This document shows positions 22,985-34,152 of a stretch of 64,000 bases of DNA, piece by piece (the first letter of the stretch is position 1; every line of letters starts with the position of its first letter). A program made the position numbers and the translations under genes. Origin of the DNA: Deroplatys truncata (taxonomy: Eukaryota; Arthropoda; Insecta; Mantodea; Mantidae); the NCBI GenBank assembly GCA_030765065.1, contig CM060990.1, positions 283,677,341 to 283,741,340 of the forward strand, read 5' to 3'. Under the pieces are notes generated by a model, which worked only from the letters and a program-made list of their open reading frames with translations, was not told the origin of the DNA and ran no database searches.

Positions 22985-23440
22985 AAATTACAAAAGGGAT
23001 TTTAACTGTTGGCCTCCTACTTGAATGCAGTGTTTACATCCGCGGTGTAGAGACAGATGCACATTGTTAAATAAGCGCGACTGTGTGCTCAGTATTTCAT
23101 TTGTAGCGTGTATTCGTGCGATATAATCCTCCTTTGATATTATAGGGGTAGCATACACCATAGTTTTCATGGTACCCCACAGAAAGCTGTCAAGAGGTAC
23201 AAGATCCGGTGACCGTGGTGGCCATGGTATACGTCCCCCTCTATTAATCCATCGATTGAGGTATGTGGCGTCCAGGTGGTGTGGCAGGTTTGCATCAAAG
23301 AGAGCTGGAGCCCCGTCGTGTAAAGCCACATTACCTGAGAACCTGTAGTAGCAACACATGAAGTAGAGTAGGAAGAAAAGCTCTGACAAACGTGAGGTAT
23401 GTCGGTGAGCAGTAACTTGGCGCATTGATCTAGTCATCAA
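22985..23440 (-). pseudogene. Mariner-like transposase, C-terminal fragment
   Basis: On the minus strand one open stretch encodes VALHDGAPALFDANLPHHLD, WINRGGRIPWPPRSPDLVPL and DSFLWGTMKTMVYATPI, ending HCIQVGGQQLKSLL. This is the catalytic and C-terminal part of the same arthropod mariner-like family as 19052-19950. The DGAP Asp and the final acidic block (SPDLVPLDSFLWG) remain. The N-terminal half is absent. The low-complexity start before FSGNVALH is not family sequence and probably is not translated. Confidence 0.75.
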
Positions 23441-23449
23441 TTATCTTAG

Positions 23450-24770
23450 CCCATACGTTCACACTGAACCTGTATTGATTACTTCTAACTACATGCGCAC
23501 GCGGATTTTGGTTTGCCTTTGTACTGATGTAATCAAGTTCCTTAGCAGGGCATGCTAAATAATTGTATACGAAAGAAAATCGCTAACATAAATTAGTGAG
23601 CGCATGTTTTATAATTAACAACTGAGTAGATTATTTTTATCGATGGTCGCAGACCATATGTCTTTTCCAAAGAGGTTAACTGATGGCCTTGGAGTGCGGA
23701 GTCTTCATATTCACCAGCTTCTCCTCGGTTTCACTGTGAATGTTAAGGGTTTCTGCATTATATAAAGACTATATTGCTTTTGTGTTCTGAAATAACTATG
23801 GGACCAAAGAGAATATGCAAAGGTTTAAATTTTCACCTACTGTAATTACTTACAGAATCACTTGACCATTCAGACCGATGAATTTTCCATCGCCAAAGGG
23901 TAATTACAGGGCTATGAAGCATTCCTGAACTGGAAGACTGTCAAGAGAAGGTTAGGAAAGTCAGACGTTTCACATCCTTTTGCGTAAATACCAGGGGAGC
24001 TTTCATCTGTTAATAGAAATACCCGCGGTTGTACGAAATTAGAATTATAAAGGGTAATGGGAGGATTGATCACAAACATTTTCTATATCATTGTACAATA
24101 GTTGCATAAAGGACGGGATGAAGTAAATAATATTAATTCGTCATTGGGTTTAATTATAAGCTAACTGTGCAACGTCAGGTTAGCCAGCTAGTATTTAATA
24201 TATGAACCCTAAACATTTTACTCTAATTACAGTAGAATATGCTAAGCGTTTTTAACTTAACCATTTAATTTCAGTTTTATTCCTTCAAGTGTCACAAGTT
24301 GGCTATACTATTTGAGCTTACATCCTAATTTTAATCTTCGAATTCCTGCAGTATCGCTTTTGAAGGGAAATTTTAAGTCAAACCCATTTAAAATGCTACT
24401 TTTGGTTAATTTATCATTTTTATATGAAGTCTAGATGACTTCATGATCATCCAAATGAAATCCTCGTGAATGGAATTTGCAAAGTGGAAAAAATTTGGGA
24501 ATCGCTGGTTTATTTTATGCGACTTCAACCTTGTCAAAGCATATTCTACTTATTGCTTAGGCTGCTAGTAAGTATTCATTAGACTTATGGCTTGTTATCA
24601 ACATGCTCTAAGAGAAAATCACGAGAAAGCACATTGCACAAATGTGATAATGATGTGCCATGTGCAATCCAGTGGTTTAAACACTAGTTTCTTTAAATAA
24701 TATTTAAGCCACGTTCTTGGAACATATGCCAGCATAGGCGGTGAACATTCGTGAATAATTAAATTAAGTA
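23450..24770. other. Unassigned AT-rich spacer
   Basis: I see no ORF of note, no RNA gene and no repeat that I could match elsewhere in the window. Confidence 0.4.
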
Positions 24771-24773
24771 ATA

Positions 24774-26072
24774 CGAGGCGCATCCAGAAAGTAAGTTTCC
24801 CGATTTTGTCCTCTTTAAAGCAAACGTATTTAGCCGAAAAATTGCGCATGCGTACCACATCTATGACATCAATTATATCCCGGCCGGACAGGTCCCACCT
24901 GGTGCCACTAGCGCGGTAGCAATGACCCAAAATGGCGGTTACTATTCGTTTTCCCGCCGCTTGCAAGGTTCCTTACTGCAAACAACATAGTGCCGAACGA
25001 AATTCATCGTCAACTCTGTCAGGTCTACGGGCCGAATATCATGTGTAAACAGATTGGTGCGCCGCTGATTTAGCAGTTTTCCGAAGGTTGTCAAAATGTC
25101 CATAATGAAGAGCGCAGTGAGCGATCGTCCCTCATCAATGATGGCCTTATTGGGCTAGTGCGGCAGCGCATCGTGAAGAACAGTCGCTTCACGATTACGG
25201 AGCTCAGTAGCTATTTTCCGCACGTATCGCGATCCTTGTTGCATAAAATTGTTACTAAGCATCTGCTGTTCAGGAAATTGTGTGCCAGATGGATGCCAAA
25301 AAATCTGACACCCGAGCACAAAACGACACTTTTTGGAGCAGCACTGAAATGTCTGCAGGATATCATGATGACGGCGACGAGTTCCTCCACAGTATTGTCA
25401 CAGGCGATGAGACGTGGATTTCGCACTTTACCCCGGAAACCAAGCAACGGTCAATGCATTGGCGTCACAGTGGATATCCGGTCATGACGAAATTCAAACA
25501 AACTATTTCCGTGCAGAAAGTGATATGCACGGTGTTCAGGAACAGCAAGGGCATTTGGCTCATTGACTTCCTGCCCAAAGGTGAAACAGTAAACGCTGAT
25601 CGTTACTGTGAAACACTGTGGAAATTGCGACGTGCCATTCAAAGCAAGAGGCGTGGAATGCTTACTGCTCCATGACAATGCTCGTCCACATACGGCTCGG
25701 CGCAGAGCAACTGTTCTGCAGGAGATCGGCTGGGAGCGCTTGATCATCCACCATACAGTCCTGATCTTGCTCCCAGCGATTTCCATCTTTTGTTACGCCT
25801 CAAGAAATACCTGTCCTACGGTCAGCGTTTTGACAACGACGAAGAGCTGAAGAAGACTGTCACACGCTGGTTCCTTTCTCAGGCGGCAGACTTCTGCGAC
25901 ACAGGAATACAAAAGTTGATCCCACGATATTACAAGTGTCTCGATTCTTTTGGTGACTATGTCGAAAAATAGCGAAAACATTGCTGTACGTGTTGCCAAT
26001 AAAGTCTTTTATGAAACTATGCTTTCTTTGTATTTTAAAAAATAGGGAAGCTTACTTTCTTGATACGCCTCA
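24774..26072 (+). mobile_element. Mariner transposon, complete ends, inactive
   Basis: The inverted termini are CGAGGCGCATCCAGAAAGTA at 24774 and, on the opposite strand, TGAGGCGTATCAAGAAAGTA ending at 26072. They extend about 28 bp with a few mismatches. TA dinucleotides at 24772-24773 and 26073-26074 are the target duplication. The 1.3 kb length is canonical for mariner. Confidence 0.9.
24960..25972 (+). pseudogene. Mariner transposase (DD34D type), frameshifted
   Basis: Family blocks occur in order but in different frames: EIHRQLCQVYGPNIMCKQ, ELSSYFPHVSRSLLHKIV, KLCARWMPKNLTPEHK, then after a shift IVTGDETWISHFTPETKQ (first catalytic Asp), HWRHSGYP, FLPKGETVNADRYCETL, KRRGML, then LLHDNARPHTARR (second Asp), PYSPDLAPSDFHLL (third Asp), and GIQKLIPRYYKCLDSFGDY(VEK) at the end. 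These are the same blocks as in SETMAR-related and other arthropod mariners. All three Asp codons survive, but at least three frameshifts and a stop after GAPLI prevent a product. The inactivation looks milder than in the Tc1 copy. Confidence 0.85.
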
Positions 26073-26669
26073 TACAAGAGAAAGGCATTCTGCATAAGGA
26101 AATGTCTCAGGACGAAGTTTAGGGTACTCCCAAGGATCTCCTCTTTATGTGAGCTGAGGAACCCGTGGGAAAAAACCAGTCAGGGATAACGCTGGCGAGA
26201 CTCGAATCGTGGAGTTACCGTTTTCTAATACATGTTTTAACGATTTCAGCCACCTCTGCAGTTTGACAATTAGGCTTGTATAACTTAAAAATGTAGTTCA
26301 GAAATGTTGTGATTATTCTGCAAATGAAAAGTAAAGCACTGACACGCAATTTATGGTTGAAGATGACAAATGGTAGCAACAATCATCCTAAAGGAATACA
26401 TAATATGGAACTCACATGTATAGTAGAAATTCTGTAATTGTAATTTCTTAATGCCACAGTAAGCATTCTGTGACGAGAGTAATCGAGTTTTGTTAGAAGG
26501 CTAAAAAAGTTCTATATGTTTGTAATAATGAAGAAAAAATTTTAAGTAATTAAAGATTCCAAACAACTTGAGTTTAATCTGCGGGAACACCCTTATAATA
26601 TTGAGCTGATATGGTTATGAGAAAGCCATAATAAAATTTGCAATGAAAAGTTGCCACATAGCTTTAAGC

Positions 26670-27050
26670 AGGGATGGCTTTGTGGCCCGCTTTTTGTAGT
26701 TCTGGGTTCGAATCCCGTGGTCGACTTTCCTAACCCATGAGTTATATCGAAGGTTTTCCCGGGTCACCTGGCGTATGCTGGGAAGAATTGTTACATCCCC
26801 AAATTTCCTGTCCCTCCATTTCATCCCCATTCTCATTTCACTTCACCTCTCATCTGCTTGGTCTCTTTCAGGGTTGTCAGTGTCGACGGGAGGTCTCGGC
26901 TTGTACATGGTAGCGGAAAAGGATGTTCTAAGGAAACCTTCGTCCTCCGGATTGCGAGCGATCTCCGAGTCCCAGAACACCCGAGGGGATATGTAAGCCG
27001 TAGGGAAGAAAGGGACGGACTGCACTAGACAGCACCCAGGGAGTTCAAAT
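26670..27050 (+). mobile_element. tRNA-derived SINE-like repeat, family C (probable)
   Basis: The head reads GGATGGCTTTGTGGCCCGC followed by CTGGGTTCGAATCCCGTGG, the latter a perfect pol III B box with a pairing T stem. The body (TCGACGGGAGGTCTCGGCTT, GATCTCCGAGTCCCAGAAC) is GC-richer than its surroundings. I find no second copy in the window and no clear end, so the boundaries are guesses. Confidence 0.4.
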
Positions 27051-27199
27051 CCGTAAATGATAGGGACCCTACCATCTGTCTCTCGTGCCTCCTGTTACGA
27101 CCGCTCTCTGTCTCTTTTCACCTCATCGCTCCCTCCCGAGAGCACCACGTCAGGAGCATAGGCACAAAAGATTTGTGTAGGTCGAGGTGCTAAGTCCCC

Positions 27200-27965
27200 T
27201 TTCGTACCTAGTCCTGTCCTTAAGTTAAATAGAAAAAGGTGTAAAATTTATTGCTATTCAATTATTTGAAATATAATAAAAATAAATAATTTTAATCACA
27301 AAATCATTCAATCTAGAGCAATGAAACTTATACCGACAATATACCATGACAGGTTCAATTTAACCTAAAATCTTCATTAAAATTGGTTGCTTAAGGAAGA
27401 AAGTGCATTTGATACCAGAGTGTCCCCTGAATATCATCTGGTTATGAACTTGTGAAGAAATCAGGTCAGTAACGTCCTACTTGCCTTATTTATATTCCCG
27501 CCTCGTTTACACAGTGTTATTTCCAATTTACATGCAAAAGTGACCAGTGTTTGTGGTTACACATTGGTGTTGTATCTAGAATTTTACTTCGCAGACTTTA
27601 GGGGAATTCTCCCTGAGCCAACAGTACCGCTAACCATAAATTAGAGGTTTCCCTCCTAAGAAACAGAGATGTGGTACTTATACTAGTAATGTAGGTCTAA
27701 ACCACAGAAATTATATCAGAGCAACATACAAATCAGCATTAGTGCGTCATTGTTGTTTTCTTTAGCTGTTACCCGCTTTTAGTTTCACATGCATAAAATA
27801 CTCTGAAGGCCATTGTTCATTCCTTATTTGTATAAGGCCAAATGAGTTGATTTTCACTACATTATTAACAAATTCCATTGTCGTTTCTGTATTTTAACGT
27901 GAAATAAAGATGTTCCACATTTTTAATCTTTAGTTTCCTAGATACGAAACAGAGGATAAAGCAGC
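27200..27965. other. Unassigned spacer
   Basis: AT-rich sequence without a supportable gene or repeat. Confidence 0.4.
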
Positions 27966-27968
27966 TAT

Positions 27969-28496
27969 TTACAGATGAACATTGAAATAAAACACATGCA
28001 CTGCAATCAAAGCTCGTCCATATAGGGGTGTGCAAAATGGCCTTAACAATGAAAATAAATCATGAATATTCCATTGCAAGTTATTAATAAACTGGAAAAG
28101 GTCAGACATTTTACAGCCCCCAGGGCAATCAACTGCCGTCCCTGGCTCCGCCCAGAGCTCTGCAGCTAGGATGCATATTCTACCAATAATCGTGGACAAC
28201 TCTGTGGTGTCCAATGGTTTCCTTAAGCAAATCATGCCGACCCTGTGCGGAGTGTGCAGGTTCGGAGGAACAAGAACCGATTTGTCTTCCAGATCAAAGT
28301 GGTCGGCGATTACACAATGCTTCTTCAACGCCTTAAGAAGAGTGGTATACCTGACTTCACCTTCGGGCTGTAAAAGTCTATGACCTTCTTCACTTCTGCT
28401 GCTGCAACCTGCGCTGCTTAAGGTGCTCACCCCGACGATATCTGATTCCGAAATCTCGCCGAGGTGCCGACTTGAGCTGACTACAAGGGCGAGCAC
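27969..28496 (-). other. Uninterrupted minus-strand reading frame, unassigned
   Basis: A 175-codon open frame starts at 28496. Its middle (VRYTTLLKALKKHCVIADHF, LEDKSVLVPPNLH) has the look of a real protein and faintly resembles the N-terminal part of some LINE Gag proteins, but the first 20 codons overlap the opposite-strand LINE repeat unit. I do not recognise it. It may be an antisense artefact, or a gag piece inverted against the adjacent LINE. Confidence 0.25.
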
Positions 28497-29090
28497 GTGG
28501 CCTGCTACGAGGGATGTCCTACTAGGAAGCCAGTCATTGCTTCGAGGAAGCCACTACCACCGGCCACCCAGGTCAGGCAACCACCTCCAACTCCCAGGCA
28601 ACAGCGTCAACAGGGACCTCCAGCAAATGAGAGACCCCGTTCACAGGAGCAGCCAAAACGCCCACGGCAACAGGGACCACCTTACGCAGCAGTCACGCAG
28701 AGGCCTGCGGGAGGAACTGCGAGGTCACGGGCCAACACCAGCACACAACCCCTGCAGCAACACCAAAGCCTCGAAATCTCGCCAGGTACCGACTTGAGGC
28801 AACTGCAAAGGCGAGCACTTGGCGTGCTGCGAGGGATATCATACTAGGAAACCCGTCATCGCTTAAGGAAGCCAGTACCACTGGTCTCCCAAGCCAGGAA
28901 GCCACCTCCAACTCCCAGGCAACATCGTCAACAGGGACCTCCAGGAAATGAGAACTCCCGTTTACAGGGGCGGATAACAGCGCCCACACCATCAGGGATC
29001 GCCTTACACAACAGTCACGCAGAGGCTGGCGGGCGGATCTGCTAGGTCACGGGCCCGGGCCAACACCAGCACACAAACCCTGCACCAATA
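28449..29090 (+). repeat. 323-bp tandem duplication in a gag-like region
   Basis: CGAAATCTCGCC at 28449 recurs at 28772, and the two 323-bp units remain alignable throughout. Both contain CACCTCCAACTCCCAGGCAA, then CGTCAACAGGGACCTCCAG and CAGTCACGCAGAGGC. The first unit stays open for 116 codons (from 28497, Pro/Gln/Arg-rich). The second has stops in that frame. Confidence 0.75.
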
Positions 29091-29599
29091 CCAGCTCCAG
29101 TACTTGTAAAGAACACCCGCTCCAAAAGGGCGAGGAGACGTAGGCGGCCTGCGGATCGAACTCAGATTCCGAGCCCCCGCGCTGGCGTTGTACTCCCACA
29201 ACCATAGGACAGCCGAGGGAGGACCAAGCCGTTGGAGAGCTGGCGCATCAGCGCCCATCGCTTCCACCCCTCCCTCAACAGAATCCCACTATTCCTGCCT
29301 CACAGCACTCAGATATGCTGGTGTGGCTGCAGCAGCTGTTGAAACCAACGGCCGGCGTATTTATGTTCGGTTGGTTAGATTCCTCTTCGCCACCGAGCCG
29401 CCACATCGATGGTTATTGCAATGGATGGGCTTGATCTCTTATCTAACGTCATCCAGACGACTCAGAATGGGGTATCGAACTACATCTCGTGCCTCATTTC
29501 GGTTCGCGTTCTGGATAGCGTGTGGCTTTAAGCATCAGAGGAATTAGCTTCTGCACGTTGCGGGCTTACGTGCCCACGTCATCTTAGTCTTAAATACAT

Positions 29600-32440
29600 C
29601 TCCGATCAATATTCCCTTCCGCCTTCTGGATTATAACTGCTTCAGGACAGAATATTTGGGCCACCTAGGAGTTGGAGCAGCGGTGTTCGTGCAGAGTTGT
29701 ATAGTCCGCCGACCCACCCAACTACCGCCGCTTAAAACCTTAGAGGCCAACGCCACGGCCGCCATATGCAACAGTCACACAAAAGTCTCTGTGTCACTAG
29801 GTCTCGCGCCTCATTTCGGTTGGAGTTCTGGATCGCATGAGACCTGACGTATCAGGCTAATGAGCTTATGCACTTTACGGGCTTACATGCTCATGTCATC
29901 TTAGTCTCGGAAGCCATCTCCGACTCAATATTTCATTGCACCTTCCGGACATAAATGTCTCGGGACAGACCATGTGAGCAGCCTAGGAGGTAGAATAGTG
30001 AGCTTCATGCAGAGTCGTGTAGTGCGCCAACCCGCTCAACTCCTGCCGCTTCAAATGGCCAATTTTGTAGACCTCTGCGAAAGTTAAGTCTTAATGGAGT
30101 CTGTATACCACCCACCCCGAGGTAATTCGTGCCTAACGATTACCTTTCCATCGTAGCCCAGAATCCCGATATCATTATGGGCAGAGATTTCAATGCCACA
30201 CATCCCCGCTGGCATTTCGGCACTCGGGGAATGCTAGAGCCTATGATATACGCATGGTTAAAGCGGACCCTCAGCTAAGAGTACAGCGCCCCTAGCAATC
30301 CACTTATCATCCATGAGTTCAAGGACGGGAAACGGTTATTCACTTCTGGATCACCAAGCATTTTCCCTTCCATACTGGCTCAATTCGATCAATGCGCTTC
30401 ATTCAGATCATAATCCAGTGTTAGCTGAGATTAACATACGGGTTGCCAGTCACGACGTTTTAGTACAACACCAAGAAGTCGACTGGACTGGGACTGTGTA
30501 ACACATTGCCTCAACACCTCTATTCCTTCAAACCCAAAATCGCCGACATTCCATGCCTATAGGCTGGGGTGTCTTCTTTTACCTCCATCGTGGTGCCCAT
30601 AACCTGATTGTTCACACCCCAATTACCCTACAACCTGACATTCTGCTTGTAGAACTCATCCTTCTCATCCGTCGCTCCTTGGTAGCTCGCAGATTCCATC
30701 GGTGTCACCGTGCATCGCATAATCGAGGGCTTCTGAGGCGCTTGTGCAGCGAGATCCATTTTCGCGTACCTGAGCACAAGCTGCGTACATGTGAAAATAC
30801 GTTGGTTTGCACTAACCTCTAGAATTGTGGCGCGTGGCAGATCGCTAAAGACTTAGGAGCCAGAGAGACCAATTTAGCTCCCCGCTATAAGGCACACAAA
30901 GCCTGGCCTACGATCTCCAAGCCAAAGCCAATGTGTTTGCGGACTATCATGAACGGTCAATGAGGCCCGAGGCCACCCCCAGGAATATGCCTTCCCCAAA
31001 CGCGTTCGCCGGGAGCTTCGCCAATTTTTTCGACATCCTCCGAGCGAGGCGATTCTACCTCCTGTCATTAGACCTTGCACAGTCCAAGGCGCTCTCCGGC
31101 GACTCAATATCAAAATAACAGCGGGCTCTCGCTCACTATGCACTGCGGCCTGCCCCTCAGGGCCGTGTTCTGTTTTATCAACATCTTCAATATATGCCTC
31201 ACTCTTTGTCACTTTCCATGAGAGTGGAGAGATGCCCAGCCGCTTTGCATTTGAAGCCGGGGAAAGATCCGGCTCATTCTTCTAATTACCATTCCATTAG
31301 CCTCCTGTCAGTGCTCTCGAACGTTTTCGAGAGGCTAGCACTTGCCCGCTGACATTCAAGCCACCACTGACCACCGTTTGGGTTTCGTCCTGGGCATTCG
31401 ACACCTAGTAGTTTCTGCGTGTGGTGAAGACTGCTGCCTTGGATTTACAGGACAGAGCATACGCTGCTGCGGTGTCTCTGGACGTCGAGAAGCCCTTCTC
31501 TATGATCTGGCATGGGGTCGCCTGCATAAACGAATTCACTTGGAAATACAAAAGCACTCAATTCACCTCCTACACACATATCGAAAACACCGCACTTGTG
31601 GTGTCTCAGTTGCTGTGAAGAAATCTACACTAAGGCGAATAAAAGGCGAAGTCCCCGAAGGCTCTGTACTATCCCCAACGCCTTCAGCGTCTACGTGGTC
31701 AATCTACATACAGGGCAGCATTTCAATATAGCCCAAAGTACTCATACGTGTTGTCCTACTGTAAAGACAGAAACCCACGCTGAGCTTTCAACCCAATATA
31801 GCGATATCTCCGCCTCATCCATGAGTGGTACAGGCATTGGCATTGTGCATTAACCCGTAGAGCAGCCATGCCATTCTTCTAAGGAAGCAGTGCTTCTCCG
31901 CCAAATTCCTCAAATGCATTTACCTCAGACGTAGGATGGAATGTACGAATATCATCTCTAATGTGGGTGTTAACCTGGACAAGGGATTAACGTTTGAGAG
32001 CACATCAGGGACCCGTCGCATCGGGCCACGGCTTCCTTGTTCCCCATGCTATGGTGCGGGATGCCGGTTCCTCTTAAGTTGTGCTTTTTCCGAGCAGTTG
32101 AAATTCCCGTCCATCTCTAAGCCTGCGAAACCTGGGGCACGGCCGCATACTCCAGTCTGTTCCGACTGCAGCGGTACAGAATAGGGTCCTCTGGGCTATC
32201 TATTCTGTATGCCGCACCTTCCCCGTAATTTTGCTTTACGAAGCCTCATCTTTTCCATGCCTGAAGGATGAAATTATGCGCCGGGACGCAAACCTTTACG
32301 ACTCTTTGCCATTCCATCCAAGCGCCCTCGTTCAGTCTCTTGGGAAGTGTAACCGCAGACAACGCTGCTTGAGGGGACATCCAGTTCCCCGTGCGGCATG
32401 CGGGTACTCCCGGTAACATAGGAGCAATTCCAACCACCAG
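29600..32440 (+). pseudogene. LINE ORF2 (endonuclease and reverse transcriptase) remnant
   Basis: Legible pieces: NPDIIMGRDFNATHPRWHFG at about 30160 (the endonuclease GDFNA.HP.W block, Gly-Asp changed to Arg-Asp but Asp and Asn kept); SDHNPVLAEIN-like sequence at about 30405; KPGKDPAHSSNYHSISLLS at about 31254 (RT entry block); FGFRPGHST at about 31378; AVSLDVEKPFSMIW at about 31470 (motif A with its Asp); QHFNIAQSTHTC at about 31715, where YADD has decayed to STHT; and VQNRVLWAIYSVCRTFP at about 32180 of the C-terminal domain. Dozens of stops and shifts make this an old copy. Confidence 0.65.
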
Positions 32441-32769
32441 TTAAAGCCGAGCTTCTTTACAGTTCTACCAAAAGTTGCTTGGAATGGTCAAAATTAAAAG
32501 CATACCCTAATTAACAGTTCTTAGGAAACCACCATACACCAGCGGTACACAACGGCGCTGCACCCTGACCTGCAGTCAACGAGGAGTAAAAGTTTCTACC
32601 TCCTTTCACTCCAACAGCCTAAATTTTACACGCCATCCTGTAACACCCCATCCCGTAAATAAGTGATTAAGCCATAACAAGCGTAGGTATACTTTATAAA
32701 TTCCTTCGGGCTGCCCTCAGTCTGCCAATTACCACTGGATTGGAGCTGTTAAAATATTATATGACACAA

Positions 32770-33345
32770 CAATAGTTTATCGAAATACGTATTTGACTTG
32801 GGTGAACAGCATTATACATCTCACCATTTATTCATGAATTAGAATAAGCATATTTGGTTGATCCCTGATTTAGCGCCAACTTCTAAGATCCCCTTTAAAG
32901 GTGTGATTTTGTTCTAACGGTGCCTCAAGGGCAAGCATTTATGGGATTTCTAAAGAAAACACCCGCTTATATGACGTCCGAGGTTCTTGGTATGAAATAT
33001 TTGCTCCTGTAGGGCTTTATCGATATATCCCTCAACAATTATTTGGTATCCAAATTCTCAAGCGAACCTTCTCCAGCATTACATAAGAAATGTGTCATTA
33101 TTTCGCAGTATACTGATGTTTCTTGTTGTCTTTTAAGTAGATGCTAATACAACAGTAATAAATGTGGAAGCGCATACGTTAGGAAGACCAATTGTAATCA
33201 GTTGGCCCATTGACATCAGCCATGTCGCAAAGAGTAACCGTCAGGGGAGACAGTGTAGACAAAGCCTACCCTAAAGTTTGTGACAAACGCTGTTTAAGGT
33301 GATTTTGGTTTTAGGCTTATTCACAGTTAGAAATAATTAGTGTAT
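32770..33345. other. Unassigned spacer
   Basis: No supportable gene or repeat was seen. Confidence 0.4.
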
Positions 33346-33348
33346 TTC

Positions 33349-33349
<1 letters not shown>

Positions 33350-33382
<33 letters not shown>
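33350..33382. repeat. (AT)n microsatellite
   Basis: An uninterrupted TA/AT dinucleotide run of about 30 bases. Confidence 0.9.
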
Positions 33383-33385
<3 letters not shown>

Positions 33386-33840
33386 GACTTTTATATAATT
33401 ATTGTGCACTGAAGAAGAGATACTTCACCCTCGGACAGGCATTTCTTTGTGTTGCATATTTTGCTCCTAGAAATCGACAAAATAATTTGGTGGTGTATTG
33501 CTGCATTCACTTTCCTTCCGCAGCCGATTTCCAGCATCTCTTAGATAGGCCCTTTATTAGCAATATGCCTAACTTCAGCAGTGCTCAGAATTCCATTGCG
33601 CATGGTCTCTTTATACCACCTCTCATGATTGATGTCAATCTTTGATTGGAGGATAGACACGTCTATGGTGAATATTTCCATGAATATACAGAAAATGGGA
33701 AGCTAGTGGAGACACATATTGGGAAGGTGGTCACCATGTTTAGTCTAGGGGTGTGAGAAGGTAAATGGATAGTTGATCCAAGATGCCTACTGATCGTTTC
33801 GGTTCGCATTTGGTGGTGTAAGAGGACTGGTCGGGTATTT

Positions 33841-34097
33841 CAATTGAGTTTTATATATGGGCGCTCTTTAACTACTATGGTTCTCAGCGTCCGGAAATTT
33901 TGCTCCCTCTAGAAGGTTTGAGGTTCTTTTACGTGCCGTAAATCTACGACACGGGACCATGAGTTTTACTTCCCTTCTGAAGGAAGCCATGCTAAGGATA
34001 TTTACACCCGATAAAATACATCGCCTTCCGTCGGGTTTGAACCCGCGTGCTCAGGAACCAGAGGCTAGTGTGGTAACCACTACATCACGGAGGACGA
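33841..34097 (-). mobile_element. tRNA-derived SINE family A, copy 3
   Basis: On the minus strand it begins with the head TCCGTGATGTAGTGGTTACC (A box), followed by the B box GCGGGTTCAAACCCGACGG, the body TGGCTTCCTTCAGAAGGGAAG, GTAGATTTACGGCACGTAAA and the tail CCATATATAAAACTCAATTG. The A-box region is well kept. No clear target duplication was found. Confidence 0.75.
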
Positions 34098-34152
34098 CAT
34101 AGTTTACAGCTTTGTTTATTTAGACCATATGTAGTTCATTAGGATAAAACAT

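Larger units (their letters stand above)
28440..32760 (+). mobile_element. Jockey-superfamily LINE, degenerate
   Basis: A Pro/Gln-rich gag-like region (28.5-29.1 kb), an endonuclease relic near 30.17 kb, RT blocks at 31.25-31.8 kb and a C-terminal domain at 31.9-32.4 kb follow in the normal LINE order on one strand. The 3' end is unclear, somewhere before 32.77 kb. It is much more GC-rich than the DNA around it and unrelated in sequence to the array at 0.4-11.3 kb. Confidence 0.7.
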
